In this document: positions 8,111 to 15,365 of the stretch, in pieces
How the letters are laid out: the number at the start of each line of letters is the position of its first letter
How positions within the stretch are numbered: position 1 is the stretch's first letter
NCBI GenBank assembly: GCA_947500135.1
Contig: CANMQX010000008.1
Location: forward strand, 1 to 64,000
Direction of reading: 5' to 3'
DNA: 64,000 nt
DNA from: an uncultured Paracoccaceae bacterium
GTDB taxonomy: Bacteria; Pseudomonadota; Alphaproteobacteria; Rhodobacterales; Rhodobacteraceae
Notes under the pieces: model-generated
The model's database searches: none
What the model was told of the DNA's origin: nothing
Seen by the model: the letters and a program-made list of their open reading frames with translations, nothing else
Made by a program: the position numbers and the translations under genes

Positions 8111-9031
8111 ATGCAGATTTATCTTCCTATCGCCGAAGTTTCGGTGAACGCTTTCTTGCTTCTCGGGCTTGGCGGGATCGTGGGCATCTTATCGGGCATG
8201 TTTGGCGTCGGTGGCGGCTTTTTGATGACGCCACTTTTGTTCTTTATCGGCATCCCACCCGCAGTGGCCGTGGCGACAGAGGCCAACCAGATCGTCGCCT
8301 CATCCTTTTCGGGTGTGCTGGCACATCTGAAACGAAAAACCGTTGATCTAAAGATGGGGACGGTGTTGCTGGTCGGCGGGCTGGTAGGGTCCGGGCTTGG
8401 GATCATTTTGTTTAACTATCTCAAGGCACTGGGCCAGGTCGAACTGCTGGTACAGCTGTGCTATGTGATCTTCCTTGGCATGATCGGTACGTTGATGTTC
8501 TTCGAAAGCCTCAAGGCTATTCGGAAGTCCAACAAGGCCGGCGGAAGCCCGGCACCCACGCGGCGCAAACACAACTGGGTGCATAACCTGCCGTTTAAAA
8601 TGAAGTTCCGGGTATCGGGGCTTTATATCTCGGTGATCCCACCGCTACTCGTCGGTGTTTCGGTTGGTGTTCTGGCCGCCATCATGGGTGTCGGCGGCGG
8701 ATTTATCATGGTCCCCGCAATGATCTACCTGTTGGGCATGCCTACAAAGGTTGTGGTCGGCACCTCGCTTTTTCAGATCATATTCGTGACCGCCTTCACC
8801 ACCATGCTGCACGCAACGACGAACTACACAGTGGATGTGGTTCTTGCGGTTCTGTTGCTGGTCGGCGGTGTCGTGGGGGCCCAGATCGGCACGCGGATCG
8901 GCGTCAGAATGAAGGCCGAGCAACTGCGCATTTGGCTGGCTATCATGGTGCTCGCGGTTTGCGGCAAGCTGGCATTCGACCTGTTGGTCACACCGACAGA
9001 GCTGTATTCACTTGGCGCGGGGGGCCACTGA
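8111..9031 (+). CDS. Sulfite exporter TauE/SafE family membrane protein
   Basis: 306 residues, about eight membrane segments in two related halves. The repeated family motif appears as GMFGVGGGFLMTP in the first half and IMGVGGGFIMVPAMIY in the second. TauE/SafE proteins export sulfite or sulfur-containing organic anions; the substrate cannot be told from sequence. Its stop overlaps the start of the TIGR02186 gene by one base (TGATG). The gap upstream (7976-8110) contains two short hairpins, GCTGC-N4-GCAGC at 8016-8029 and AAATGGC-N4-GCCATTT at 8033-8050. Confidence 0.9.
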   Translation: MQIYLPIAEVSVNAFLLLGLGGIVGILSGMFGVGGGFLMTPLLFFIGIPPAVAVATEANQIVASSFSGVLAHLKRKTVDLKMGTVLLVGGLVGSGLGIILFNYLKALGQVELLVQLCYVIFLGMIGTLMFFESLKAIRKSNKAGGSPAPTRRKHNWVHNLPFKMKFRVSGLYISVIPPLLVGVSVGVLAAIMGVGGGFIMVPAMIYLLGMPTKVVVGTSLFQIIFVTAFTTMLHATTNYTVDVVLAVLLLVGGVVGAQIGTRIGVRMKAEQLRIWLAIMVLAVCGKLAFDLLVTPTELYSLGAGGH

Positions 9032-9780
9032 TGATCCGTCTTGCCGCCCTTTTGGTGCTGTTTGCATTGCCTGCAAAAGCCGAAGAAATCGTTCTTGGGC
9101 TTAGCCGCGATGAAGTTGCCATTACCGCGACGTTCGAAGGTTCTGAAATCCTGATTTTTGGCGCAATCAAAAGGGACGCGCCCGCACCTGATGACGAAGA
9201 CCTTGGGGTTATTGTCACTGTCGCCGGGCCGGATGAACCCGTCACCGTGCGCAAGAAGGATCGCCGCCTTGGGATTTGGGTCAATACAGAATCTGTTGAT
9301 GTTGATGTCGCACCCACGTTCTACGCGGTTGCCACGAACCGCCCGTTGACCGAAATCCTGACCTTCACCGAAGACCTGAACACCCGGATCAGCACACAGC
9401 GGGCAATCCGTTCTGTCGGTGCAACAATCGAAAATGCAGAAAGCTTTACCCGTGCGTTGATCCGCATCCGCGCTGGACAGGGCCTGTATCAAACACTGCC
9501 GACCGGCGTTCTCGTCGAAGAAGAAACGCTTTTCCGCACATTGATCCCGCTGCCTGCGAACCTGACCGAAGGCGACTACAAGGCCGAGATTTATCTGACC
9601 CGTGGTCGCCAGATTGTTGATCTATATACAACTGTCATCCCGGTCAAAAAGGTCGGACTAGAACGGTGGCTGTATAATCTGGCCCATGACAACGCGTTTC
9701 TTTATGGGCTGATGTCGCTATCCATCGCGATTGCGGCAGGCTGGGGTGCATCCGCGATCTTCACGGTGCTGCGCCGCTAA
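9031..9780 (+). CDS. TIGR02186 family protein, membrane-anchored
   Basis: 249 residues. An N-terminal signal peptide (MIRLAALLVLFALPAKAEE) leads into a beta-rich periplasmic domain (about 20-215), and a single membrane segment near the C terminus (FLYGLMSLSIAIAAGWGAS) anchors the protein, leaving only a short tail. This is the layout of TIGR02186, whose members usually sit next to TauE/SafE exporters, as here. The ATG at 9031 overlaps the exporter stop, so the two are translated together. It may be an accessory subunit of the exporter; its biochemical role is not established. Its 3' end overlaps the convergent SDR gene by four bases. Confidence 0.85.
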   Translation: MIRLAALLVLFALPAKAEEIVLGLSRDEVAITATFEGSEILIFGAIKRDAPAPDDEDLGVIVTVAGPDEPVTVRKKDRRLGIWVNTESVDVDVAPTFYAVATNRPLTEILTFTEDLNTRISTQRAIRSVGATIENAESFTRALIRIRAGQGLYQTLPTGVLVEEETLFRTLIPLPANLTEGDYKAEIYLTRGRQIVDLYTTVIPVKKVGLERWLYNLAHDNAFLYGLMSLSIAIAAGWGASAIFTVLRR

Positions 9781-10487
9781 CCGCGCCCGATATGCGGCAT
9801 CTTGGATGCCATCACCATCATGGTCTGCACATTCGCTTCGGCTGGCAGGTTTGCCATATGAAACACAGATCGCGCGACATCCTCGACCGCCATGCTGGGC
9901 AGCGGATCCAGCCCTTGGGCGGCGCGGGTCTTTTCCAGATTAGTCACCAGATCAGTCCGCGCATTGCCGATATCAATCTGGCCGCAGGCAATGTTGAAGG
10001 CGCGCCCATCAAGCGACAGCGTCTTCGTCAGCCCCGAAACACCGTGCTTGGTAGTGGTGTAGCAGGTTGACCCCTCGCGCGGCGTATGGGCCGAGATTGA
10101 GCCGTTATTGATGATCCGTCCCCCCTGCGGCGACTGATGGCGCATTTGCCGAAACGCCGCCCGGGCCGACAGGAACATGCCGGTCAGGTTCACATCGACC
10201 ACCTGCCGCCAATCAGCGAGGCTGATCTGATCAATCGTTACTTGCGGGCCAAACATACCCGCATTGTTAAACAGCACATCAAGATGCCCGAAGCTGGCGA
10301 AAGCCGCGTCAACTGCCGCTTCGTCCGTCACGTCACAGGGCAAAGGCACCGCATTGTCATGCGCAACATCCGCCAATCGGTCCGCCCGGCGGGCGATCAG
10401 CCCAACGCGCCAGCCCTTGGCCAAGAAATGCTCTGCCGTGACGCGCCCGATCCCACTGCTCGCCCCGGTAATGATGATGGTTTTCAT
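9777..10487 (-). CDS. Short-chain dehydrogenase/reductase (SDR)
   Basis: 236 residues of classical SDR type: cofactor loop TGASSGIGR (residues 7-15), NNAG (about 89-92), a catalytic serine in NNGSISA and the tyrosine/lysine pair in CYTTTKHG. The arginine after the second beta strand (ARRADR) favours NADP(H). The substrate is unknown. The start ATG overlaps the stop of the upstream helicase gene (ATGA), so the two are probably co-transcribed although functionally unrelated. Confidence 0.9.
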   Translation of the reverse strand: MKTIIITGASSGIGRVTAEHFLAKGWRVGLIARRADRLADVAHDNAVPLPCDVTDEAAVDAAFASFGHLDVLFNNAGMFGPQVTIDQISLADWRQVVDVNLTGMFLSARAAFRQMRHQSPQGGRIINNGSISAHTPREGSTCYTTTKHGVSGLTKTLSLDGRAFNIACGQIDIGNARTDLVTNLEKTRAAQGLDPLPSMAVEDVARSVFHMANLPAEANVQTMMVMASKMPHIGRG

Positions 10488-12010
10488 ATCTCTTCGCTTT
10501 TCAGTTCAAGCGGTGCGGCGGGCACCTCCAAATCATCAATCCGCAATACGCCCTGCGGTCGGGCAAGCCTGTTGCGCACAACCCAGCGCAGCTGCGTTTC
10601 GGCCCGGGTAATCGCGACATAGGCAAGCCGTTTCCACAAGGGCTGACCGGCCTCAACCCGGCCCATGCGGGCGGCAACCTGAAGATCGGGGGCGAACACC
10701 TGTACCGTGTCCCATTGCGACCCTTGCGCCTTGTGAATGGTCACAGCCGCCCCATGCAGGAACGTGGCCCCCATGCGGGCGGCAAAGGGGATGAACGGTT
10801 CTTCGTCCCCTTCCTGTTCAATCTTCACGATGCTGGCAGCACTGACCTGCGGGTCTTCGGCCCCCGTGACATGCAACCGCGAAAAGCCGGGTTTGCGCCC
10901 CGGCCCCAGATAAATGACCTGGGCACCCTTGATCAGGCCGCGCGCCTCAAGATCAAGGCGTTTCTTGCGGTGCTTCAGCGGCAGTTCGATCCCGTCACAG
11001 ATCAGCGGTTCGCCCGAAACAAGCTCATCCGGCGGGGCGTCATAGGCCGCGCGGAACGCGTGGATCAGGCGAATGCGGGTTTTGTTCATCCAGACCAGAC
11101 AGGGCGAACGCGCCATCAGATCAGCCTCAACCCGCTGGGCAAGGACAACCCTTTCATCGGTCTTCGCGGCCTCCGCGATCATCTGTTCAAACCCGTGAAA
11201 ATCAAGCTGCGGGTCCGCCAGCGCATGGGCCAGATCAAGGATCGGGTTCCCGGCATCCTGACGGTGAATGCGGTTTAGCGCCAGAACGCGCTTTTCAGGC
11301 AGGGTTTCGAACACCATACCACCCGTTGACTGGACGGGGGGCAATTGTGCGGGATCCCCGAAAAGCAGCAAGGTCGGGAAAATCTCTTGCAGGTCTTCGA
11401 ACTGCTTTTCGTCCAGCATAGAGCTTTCATCGACAAACCCGATATCAAGCGGTTCTTCGCGGCGCTTCCAGCCGGTGATGAAATCGCTGCCACGCAGCCC
11501 CGCCGCAGCAAGGGCCGCAGGGATGGATTTGTTGGCCTCGTAGGATGACAGCGCACGGTCCAGCGCGATGTCGGTCAGCTCTTCGATCTCGGGGCGCTCC
11601 CCCTGCCCAGCCAGCCATTCCGCGACCTTTTCATATTCGGGATCATAGACCGGGGTATAAAGGATGCGGTGGATCGTCGTGGCGGGCACGCCGCGATTGC
11701 GCAAAACGCTGGCGGCCTTGTTTGTCGGGGCCAAGATGGCCAGCGTGCGGCGATCACGGCGCTTGCGCCCTTCCCAATCGCCGGAAATGATATCAACCCC
11801 AGCCTCATCCAGCGCCTCGTAAAGACGGGCCAACAGCATGGTCTTGCCCGACCCCGCCTTGCCAATCACGGCCATGACCGATGATCTATCAGATTGTGGG
11901 GGTTGCAGCAGGCTGTCATCCAGATCAACACCGGCCTGCCGCAAGGCCACCGCGACATTGTCCCAGGCTTCTGCCTGATCGTCCGAAAATGTAATGGTGG
12001 GCGCGTTCAT
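10484..12010 (-). CDS. RecD-like SF1B DNA helicase / AAA ATPase
   Basis: 508 residues. Superfamily 1 helicase motifs occur in order: Walker A GKAGSGKT (50-57), motif Ia LAPTNKAA, Walker B/motif II GFVDESSMLD, motif III LFGDPAQLPPV, motif V VTIHKAQGSQWDTVQVF and motif VI AYVAITRAETQLRWV. The order and the TIHKAQG motif fit the RecD/Pif1-like 5'-3' helicases. It lacks the long N-terminal region of RecD2. The start MNAPTITFSD at 12010 was chosen; an upstream in-frame start would reach into luxI. It lies downstream of luxI on the same strand with a 40-base gap, so it could be a distal member of the quorum-sensing unit, but that is only positional. Confidence 0.85.
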   Translation of the reverse strand: MNAPTITFSDDQAEAWDNVAVALRQAGVDLDDSLLQPPQSDRSSVMAVIGKAGSGKTMLLARLYEALDEAGVDIISGDWEGRKRRDRRTLAILAPTNKAASVLRNRGVPATTIHRILYTPVYDPEYEKVAEWLAGQGERPEIEELTDIALDRALSSYEANKSIPAALAAAGLRGSDFITGWKRREEPLDIGFVDESSMLDEKQFEDLQEIFPTLLLFGDPAQLPPVQSTGGMVFETLPEKRVLALNRIHRQDAGNPILDLAHALADPQLDFHGFEQMIAEAAKTDERVVLAQRVEADLMARSPCLVWMNKTRIRLIHAFRAAYDAPPDELVSGEPLICDGIELPLKHRKKRLDLEARGLIKGAQVIYLGPGRKPGFSRLHVTGAEDPQVSAASIVKIEQEGDEEPFIPFAARMGATFLHGAAVTIHKAQGSQWDTVQVFAPDLQVAARMGRVEAGQPLWKRLAYVAITRAETQLRWVVRNRLARPQGVLRIDDLEVPAAPLELKSEEI

Positions 12011-12050
12011 GCCGCGACAGTATCTGGACCGTCGCGGCGCTGCCAGCGGA

Positions 12051-12686
12051 TTACGCGGCTTCTTGCAGATCGTGGACCGTCCGCCCAAAAGACCGGTTGA
12101 ACCAGTGCTCTGAAATCTCGGACGACAAACCGGCGCGGCGCAAAACCTTCATCCGGTCTTCGGGGCGGTAAGCCCATAGACCGACGCTGATTTTATCGCG
12201 GCCTTCGCCGGAACTTCCCAACACCTCGGGCGAGGCACCAATCATGGAATAGATACGAACCATACGCGGATCAAACACACCCAGCAGATGTGTTAGTGAA
12301 AATGCGCGCATCAACTCACCACCCGCCAGCATCATCGCGGCTGCAACGCGCGGGTTGGATTTCTGCCCCAGACAGAACCGGGTGCATTCCCAGATAAAGG
12401 GGCTGCGAATATCCTCGCCCTGCAACAGCTCTGCGAAGTGGTCGTTGACCATGGTCCGCTCTGTTGTGGGCAGAAACCGCATGGAACCACCATGGGTGCC
12501 GTCCGCATTCACCCAAATCACGTAAAGCGGGTTCATATCGTCGTATTCGTCCCGCTCCCATCCGTTTTCATCGACGCTGACAGCCCATTTCAACCTTTCA
12601 GAGAACTGAACCGCGCGATCACGATGCATGGAGGCCTGCAAGACCGGATACTGTGACAACTCATTTGCATAAATATAACGAAGCAT
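12051..12686 (-). CDS. luxI: Acyl-homoserine-lactone synthase, LuxI family
   Basis: 211 residues. The invariant residues of LuxI enzymes are at the expected places: R24, F28 and W34 in the N-terminal S-adenosylmethionine region (RDRAVQFSERLKW), acidic residues in WERDEYDD (43-50), R70 in SMRFLPTTERTM and E100/R103 in WECTRF. It makes an N-acyl homoserine lactone from SAM and acyl-ACP; the acyl chain is not predictable. luxR lies just upstream on the same strand with 113 bases between. That gap contains a CtrA-type box (12769-12783), 83-97 bases before the ATG. Confidence 0.95.
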   Translation of the reverse strand: MLRYIYANELSQYPVLQASMHRDRAVQFSERLKWAVSVDENGWERDEYDDMNPLYVIWVNADGTHGGSMRFLPTTERTMVNDHFAELLQGEDIRSPFIWECTRFCLGQKSNPRVAAAMMLAGGELMRAFSLTHLLGVFDPRMVRIYSMIGASPEVLGSSGEGRDKISVGLWAYRPEDRMKVLRRAGLSSEISEHWFNRSFGRTVHDLQEAA

Positions 12687-12768
12687 CGTGCTACCCTTTT
12701 TCTAACTACCGACTGGCATCAGGGTAGAGCGACAGATCACAGCAATGGTTAATGCACCGTCCGTCGCG

Positions 12769-12783
12769 TTAATGATTCGTTAA
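12769..12783 (-). promoter_or_regulatory. CtrA-type box upstream of luxI
   Basis: On the minus strand the sequence reads TTAACGAATCATTAAC, an exact TTAA-N7-TTAAC full site, the alphaproteobacterial CtrA consensus. Further TTAA half-sites lie at 12749, 12790 and 12800, giving roughly 10-bp phasing. It sits 83-97 bases upstream of the luxI ATG. Confidence 0.6.
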
Positions 12784-12799
12784 GATTCCTTAAGCTTGG

Positions 12800-13516
12800 T
12801 TAACCCGCCGCAGATTTCCGGACCTTGCCTTCCTCCTCGCGCCCGGGCCAGCCGCCAGGGGCAGCACGCGCCGCCCCTCCAATGATAATGAGCCCTTCTG
12901 TGAGTGCGCGGGCAACGGCGTGGGTGGTGTTCTGGGCACCGAGTTTGAAACGTGCGCTTTCGATATAGGCGCGCAACGTGTGTTCCGAAATACTAAGCAG
13001 GTCGGCAACCTGTCCGCGGCTATAGCCCATCCCTAGATAAGTCAGGGCATCCGTTTCGCGCGGTGACAGCGATTTGACCGGTTCGGGTGCGCGGCCCTTT
13101 TCAAGTTGTAGCGCCTTCTGGTTCAGATAATGCGCGATCAATATCCAGTCACGTTGATGGGTAGCCATAAATTCTGACCACGTTTCATCATCCGTCGAAT
13201 GCGACGCACTTAGCAATGCCAGTTGGCCGTTAGGCCCCCGGATCGGGATAGAAAACCCTTGGTTACCAACACCATGCGCGATTGCATCCTCCCGAAATGC
13301 ACGCGCGGCCTTGGATGACCAATCCAGTTTTTTCCAGTCGACCGGATCAAATCGCTGAAAACAGCCGATGATCACCGGATCAATCCGCAAATACTCCTTT
13401 TCGCTATATCGCTGCGCCCATGCCGGGCTGTATGTTCCAAACCCGTATTGTTCCCCATCAGCACTGAGCCAGTGATAAACAACATGATCGATCTGAAACT
13501 GATCGCGGAGCCCCAC
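12800..13516 (-). CDS. LuxR family transcriptional regulator with autoinducer-binding domain
   Basis: Autoinducer-binding domain at about residues 1-150 (DHVVYHW, GTYSPAW, RIDPVIIGC, FDPVDWKKLDW, AIAHGVGNQGFSIPI) and a C-terminal LuxR helix-turn-helix (LSPRETDALTYLGMGYSRGQ to ALTEGL). The coordinates use GTG 13516 as the longest canonical start. However, the same frame continues upstream without a stop and encodes ALELEKFLQALERADALEQ, which looks like the missing first helix of the family. GAGGAG lies six bases before a CTG at 13585, so the true start may be that CTG. The C terminus carries about 24 extra residues, Gly/Arg/Glu-rich, beyond the HTH. It probably senses the product of the adjacent luxI. 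Confidence 0.92.
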   Translation of the reverse strand: MGLRDQFQIDHVVYHWLSADGEQYGFGTYSPAWAQRYSEKEYLRIDPVIIGCFQRFDPVDWKKLDWSSKAARAFREDAIAHGVGNQGFSIPIRGPNGQLALLSASHSTDDETWSEFMATHQRDWILIAHYLNQKALQLEKGRAPEPVKSLSPRETDALTYLGMGYSRGQVADLLSISEHTLRAYIESARFKLGAQNTTHAVARALTEGLIIIGGAARAAPGGWPGREEEGKVRKSAAG

Positions 13517-13535
13517 AGTCAGATCGTGAATTTGC

Positions 13536-13751
13536 TCAAGCGCGTCTGCCCGCTCCAGAGCTTGTAAGAATTTTTCGAGTTCCAGCGCTATCTCCTCGCG
13601 TTATTGGAGACGTATTACCGACCACGGTGGCGATCTCAGCCGACGCAACAAGCGCAGTATCTTCAAGTTGAACCGCCAAAAGTGGCAGGTCGTTTTGTTT
13701 TGCGAAGGATTTCAAGTCGGCGAGAACGTCGATGATCCATTCATGTCCCAT
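13536..13751 (-). CDS. Small protein of unknown function upstream of luxR
   Basis: 71 residues beginning MGHEWIIDVLADLKSFAKQN, then LPLLAVQLEDTALVASAEIATVVG, an amphipathic helical protein with no signal peptide. I recognise no characterised family, but its helical composition and position directly before luxR on the same strand look like a real gene. The last part overlaps the probable 5' end of luxR (to 13585), so the luxR ribosome binding site lies inside it and translation may be coupled. A CtrA-type box lies 22-36 bases upstream of its ATG. The C-terminal 20 or so residues look less protein-like than the start. Confidence 0.55.
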   Translation of the reverse strand: MGHEWIIDVLADLKSFAKQNDLPLLAVQLEDTALVASAEIATVVGNTSPITRGDSAGTRKILTSSGAGRRA

Positions 13752-13772
13752 TACTAGTCTCTCTATCAATGA

Positions 13773-13787
13773 TTAACGAAGCGTTAA
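13773..13787 (-). promoter_or_regulatory. CtrA-type box upstream of the small gene and luxR
   Basis: TTAA-CGAAGCG-TTAAC, an exact TTAA-N7-TTAAC match on the plus strand and TTAA-N7-TTAA on the minus strand. It is the second such site in the luxRI block and is placed at the presumed luxR promoter. Confidence 0.6.
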
Positions 13788-13892
13788 CAACTTATAGTAG
13801 CATTTTAATAATCATTTATTTACTCGCATGTTCATACCCCCCAGAAATAGCGAGTAGACAGAGCAGTCGGAATTTGTCCCGGAATTGGCCAC

Positions 13893-13932
13893 AAAAAAAG
13901 GGCTCAAGACGCACGGTCCTAAGCCCCTTTTT
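13893..13932 (-). terminator. Intrinsic terminator of the ccr gene
   Basis: Read on the minus strand, AAAAAGGGGCTTAGGACC is followed by a loop and then GTCTTGAGCCCTTTTTTT, giving a stem with an internal bulge and a run of seven T. It starts 17 bases after the ccr stop codon. Confidence 0.8.
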
Positions 13933-13948
13933 CAAGTATCGCAAGTAG

Positions 13949-15241
13949 TTAGCGTTGTTGAGACGCCTCAATCGTATCTTCAAACGTGCGCAAACCCATC
14001 TTTGGGGCCTGAACAAGCACCGACATGTTACCCGGCTTATGCTCATTCTTGCGCATTTTGGTATGCGCCTCGGGAATTTGCGACCAATCGAAACATTCTG
14101 ACATGCACGGGTCCAGGCGCTGCTCAACCATAAGGTTATTCGCCGCACTTGCTTGCTTAAGATGTGCAAAGTGGCTGCCTTGCAGACGTTTCTGGTGCAT
14201 CCACATGTAGCGCACGTCAAATGTGCAGTTAAATCCGGACGTCCCCGCGCAGATCACAACCATCCCGCCCTTCTTGCAGACAAGTGCCGAGACGGGGAAA
14301 GTCGCCTCGCCGGGATGTTCAAACACCATATCAACATTGACGCCCTTGCCGGTGATATCCCAGATCGCCTTGCCGAATTTGCGCGCGCCTTTCAGCCATG
14401 CGTTATATTCGGGCGTGTTCACCGTGGGCAGTTGCCCCCAACAATCAAAATTATTGCGGTTGATCACGCCTTTCGCGCCCAGTGACATCACGAATTCACG
14501 CTTGCTTTCGTCACTGATGACACCAATCGCATTCGCACCGGCTGTATTGATCAGCTGGATCGCATAAGACCCCAAACCGCCCGAAGCCCCCCAGACCAGC
14601 ACATTTTGGCCGGGCTTCAGATCATGTGGCTCATGACCAAACAGCATCCGATACGCAGTGGCCAGCGTCAGTGTATAACATGCGCTTTCCTCCCAGGTCA
14701 GGTGCTGGGGGCGGCGCATCAACTGTTGCGACTGGACGCAGGTAAATTGCGCAAAGGACCCATCAGGGGTTTCATAGCCCCAAATCCGTTGGCTATCCGA
14801 AAACATCGGGTCACCGCCGTTGCAATGTTCATCATCGCCATCATCCTGGTTGCAATGAATGACAACCTCATCCCCGACCTTCCAGCGCTTGACCTTGTCA
14901 CCGACTGCCCAGACGATACCAGACGCATCTGATCCGGCGATATGATAGTCGGCCTTGTGAACGTCAAACGGGCTGATCGGGATGCCAAGACCGGCCCAGA
15001 CCCCATTATAGTTCACCCCGGCCGCCATCACGAGGACAAGAACCTCGTGACTGTCAGGTTTTGGGCAATCGACGGTTTCAACCTCAAAGGCCTGATCCGG
15101 TTCACCATGGCGTTCACGCCGGATAGTCCACGCATACATCTGATCCGGCACATACCCCAATGGCGGCATTTCACCCACATCATAAAGGTCCTTCTTAGGT
15201 GCGTCATACGCGACCGCACCGGCAGATTGATCAAGGGCCAT
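13949..15241 (-). CDS. ccrA: Crotonyl-CoA carboxylase/reductase
   Basis: 430 residues of the Ccr subgroup of medium-chain dehydrogenases: start MALDQSAGAVAYDAPKKDLY, then YAWTIRRERHGEPDQAF, the substrate-side segment GVNYNGVWAGLGIP, and the NADPH-binding loop WGASGGLGSYAIQLI. The enzyme reductively carboxylates crotonyl-CoA to (2S)-ethylmalonyl-CoA with NADPH and CO2, the committing step of the ethylmalonyl-CoA pathway for acetyl-CoA assimilation. ATG 15241 was preferred to one at 15253 because it matches the known Ccr N terminus and has GGAGA eight bases upstream. Ethylmalonyl-CoA mutase, the enzyme two steps later, is encoded at 16897. Confidence 0.96.
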   Translation of the reverse strand: MALDQSAGAVAYDAPKKDLYDVGEMPPLGYVPDQMYAWTIRRERHGEPDQAFEVETVDCPKPDSHEVLVLVMAAGVNYNGVWAGLGIPISPFDVHKADYHIAGSDASGIVWAVGDKVKRWKVGDEVVIHCNQDDGDDEHCNGGDPMFSDSQRIWGYETPDGSFAQFTCVQSQQLMRRPQHLTWEESACYTLTLATAYRMLFGHEPHDLKPGQNVLVWGASGGLGSYAIQLINTAGANAIGVISDESKREFVMSLGAKGVINRNNFDCWGQLPTVNTPEYNAWLKGARKFGKAIWDITGKGVNVDMVFEHPGEATFPVSALVCKKGGMVVICAGTSGFNCTFDVRYMWMHQKRLQGSHFAHLKQASAANNLMVEQRLDPCMSECFDWSQIPEAHTKMRKNEHKPGNMSVLVQAPKMGLRTFEDTIEASQQR

Positions 15242-15352
15242 CTCAGTCTCCATCACTCGAGTTCCAACTTTTTGCCGCACCGCAGAATCGCGTGCTTTCT
15301 GGATGGATACAAGATTGAAAGGTAACGATGCAACCTTTTGTGATCGTATTTT

Positions 15353-15365
15353 GTAATTTAATTAC
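15353..15365. promoter_or_regulatory. Palindrome upstream of ccr, partly repeated upstream of ecm
   Basis: GTAATT-T-AATTAC is a perfect 6+1+6 palindrome about 110 bases upstream of the ccr ATG; it overlaps the stop codon of the acyltransferase gene. The complement of the ecm leader (16861-16871) contains GTAATTTAATT, an 11-base match. It could be a shared operator, or chance similarity of AT-rich sequence. Confidence 0.3.

Noticed and set aside
12687..12799. A lux box for LuxR upstream of luxI
   Set aside because: CTGGCATCAG near 12713-12722 has CTG/CAG ends but is far too short for a 20-bp lux box; no other dyad fits.
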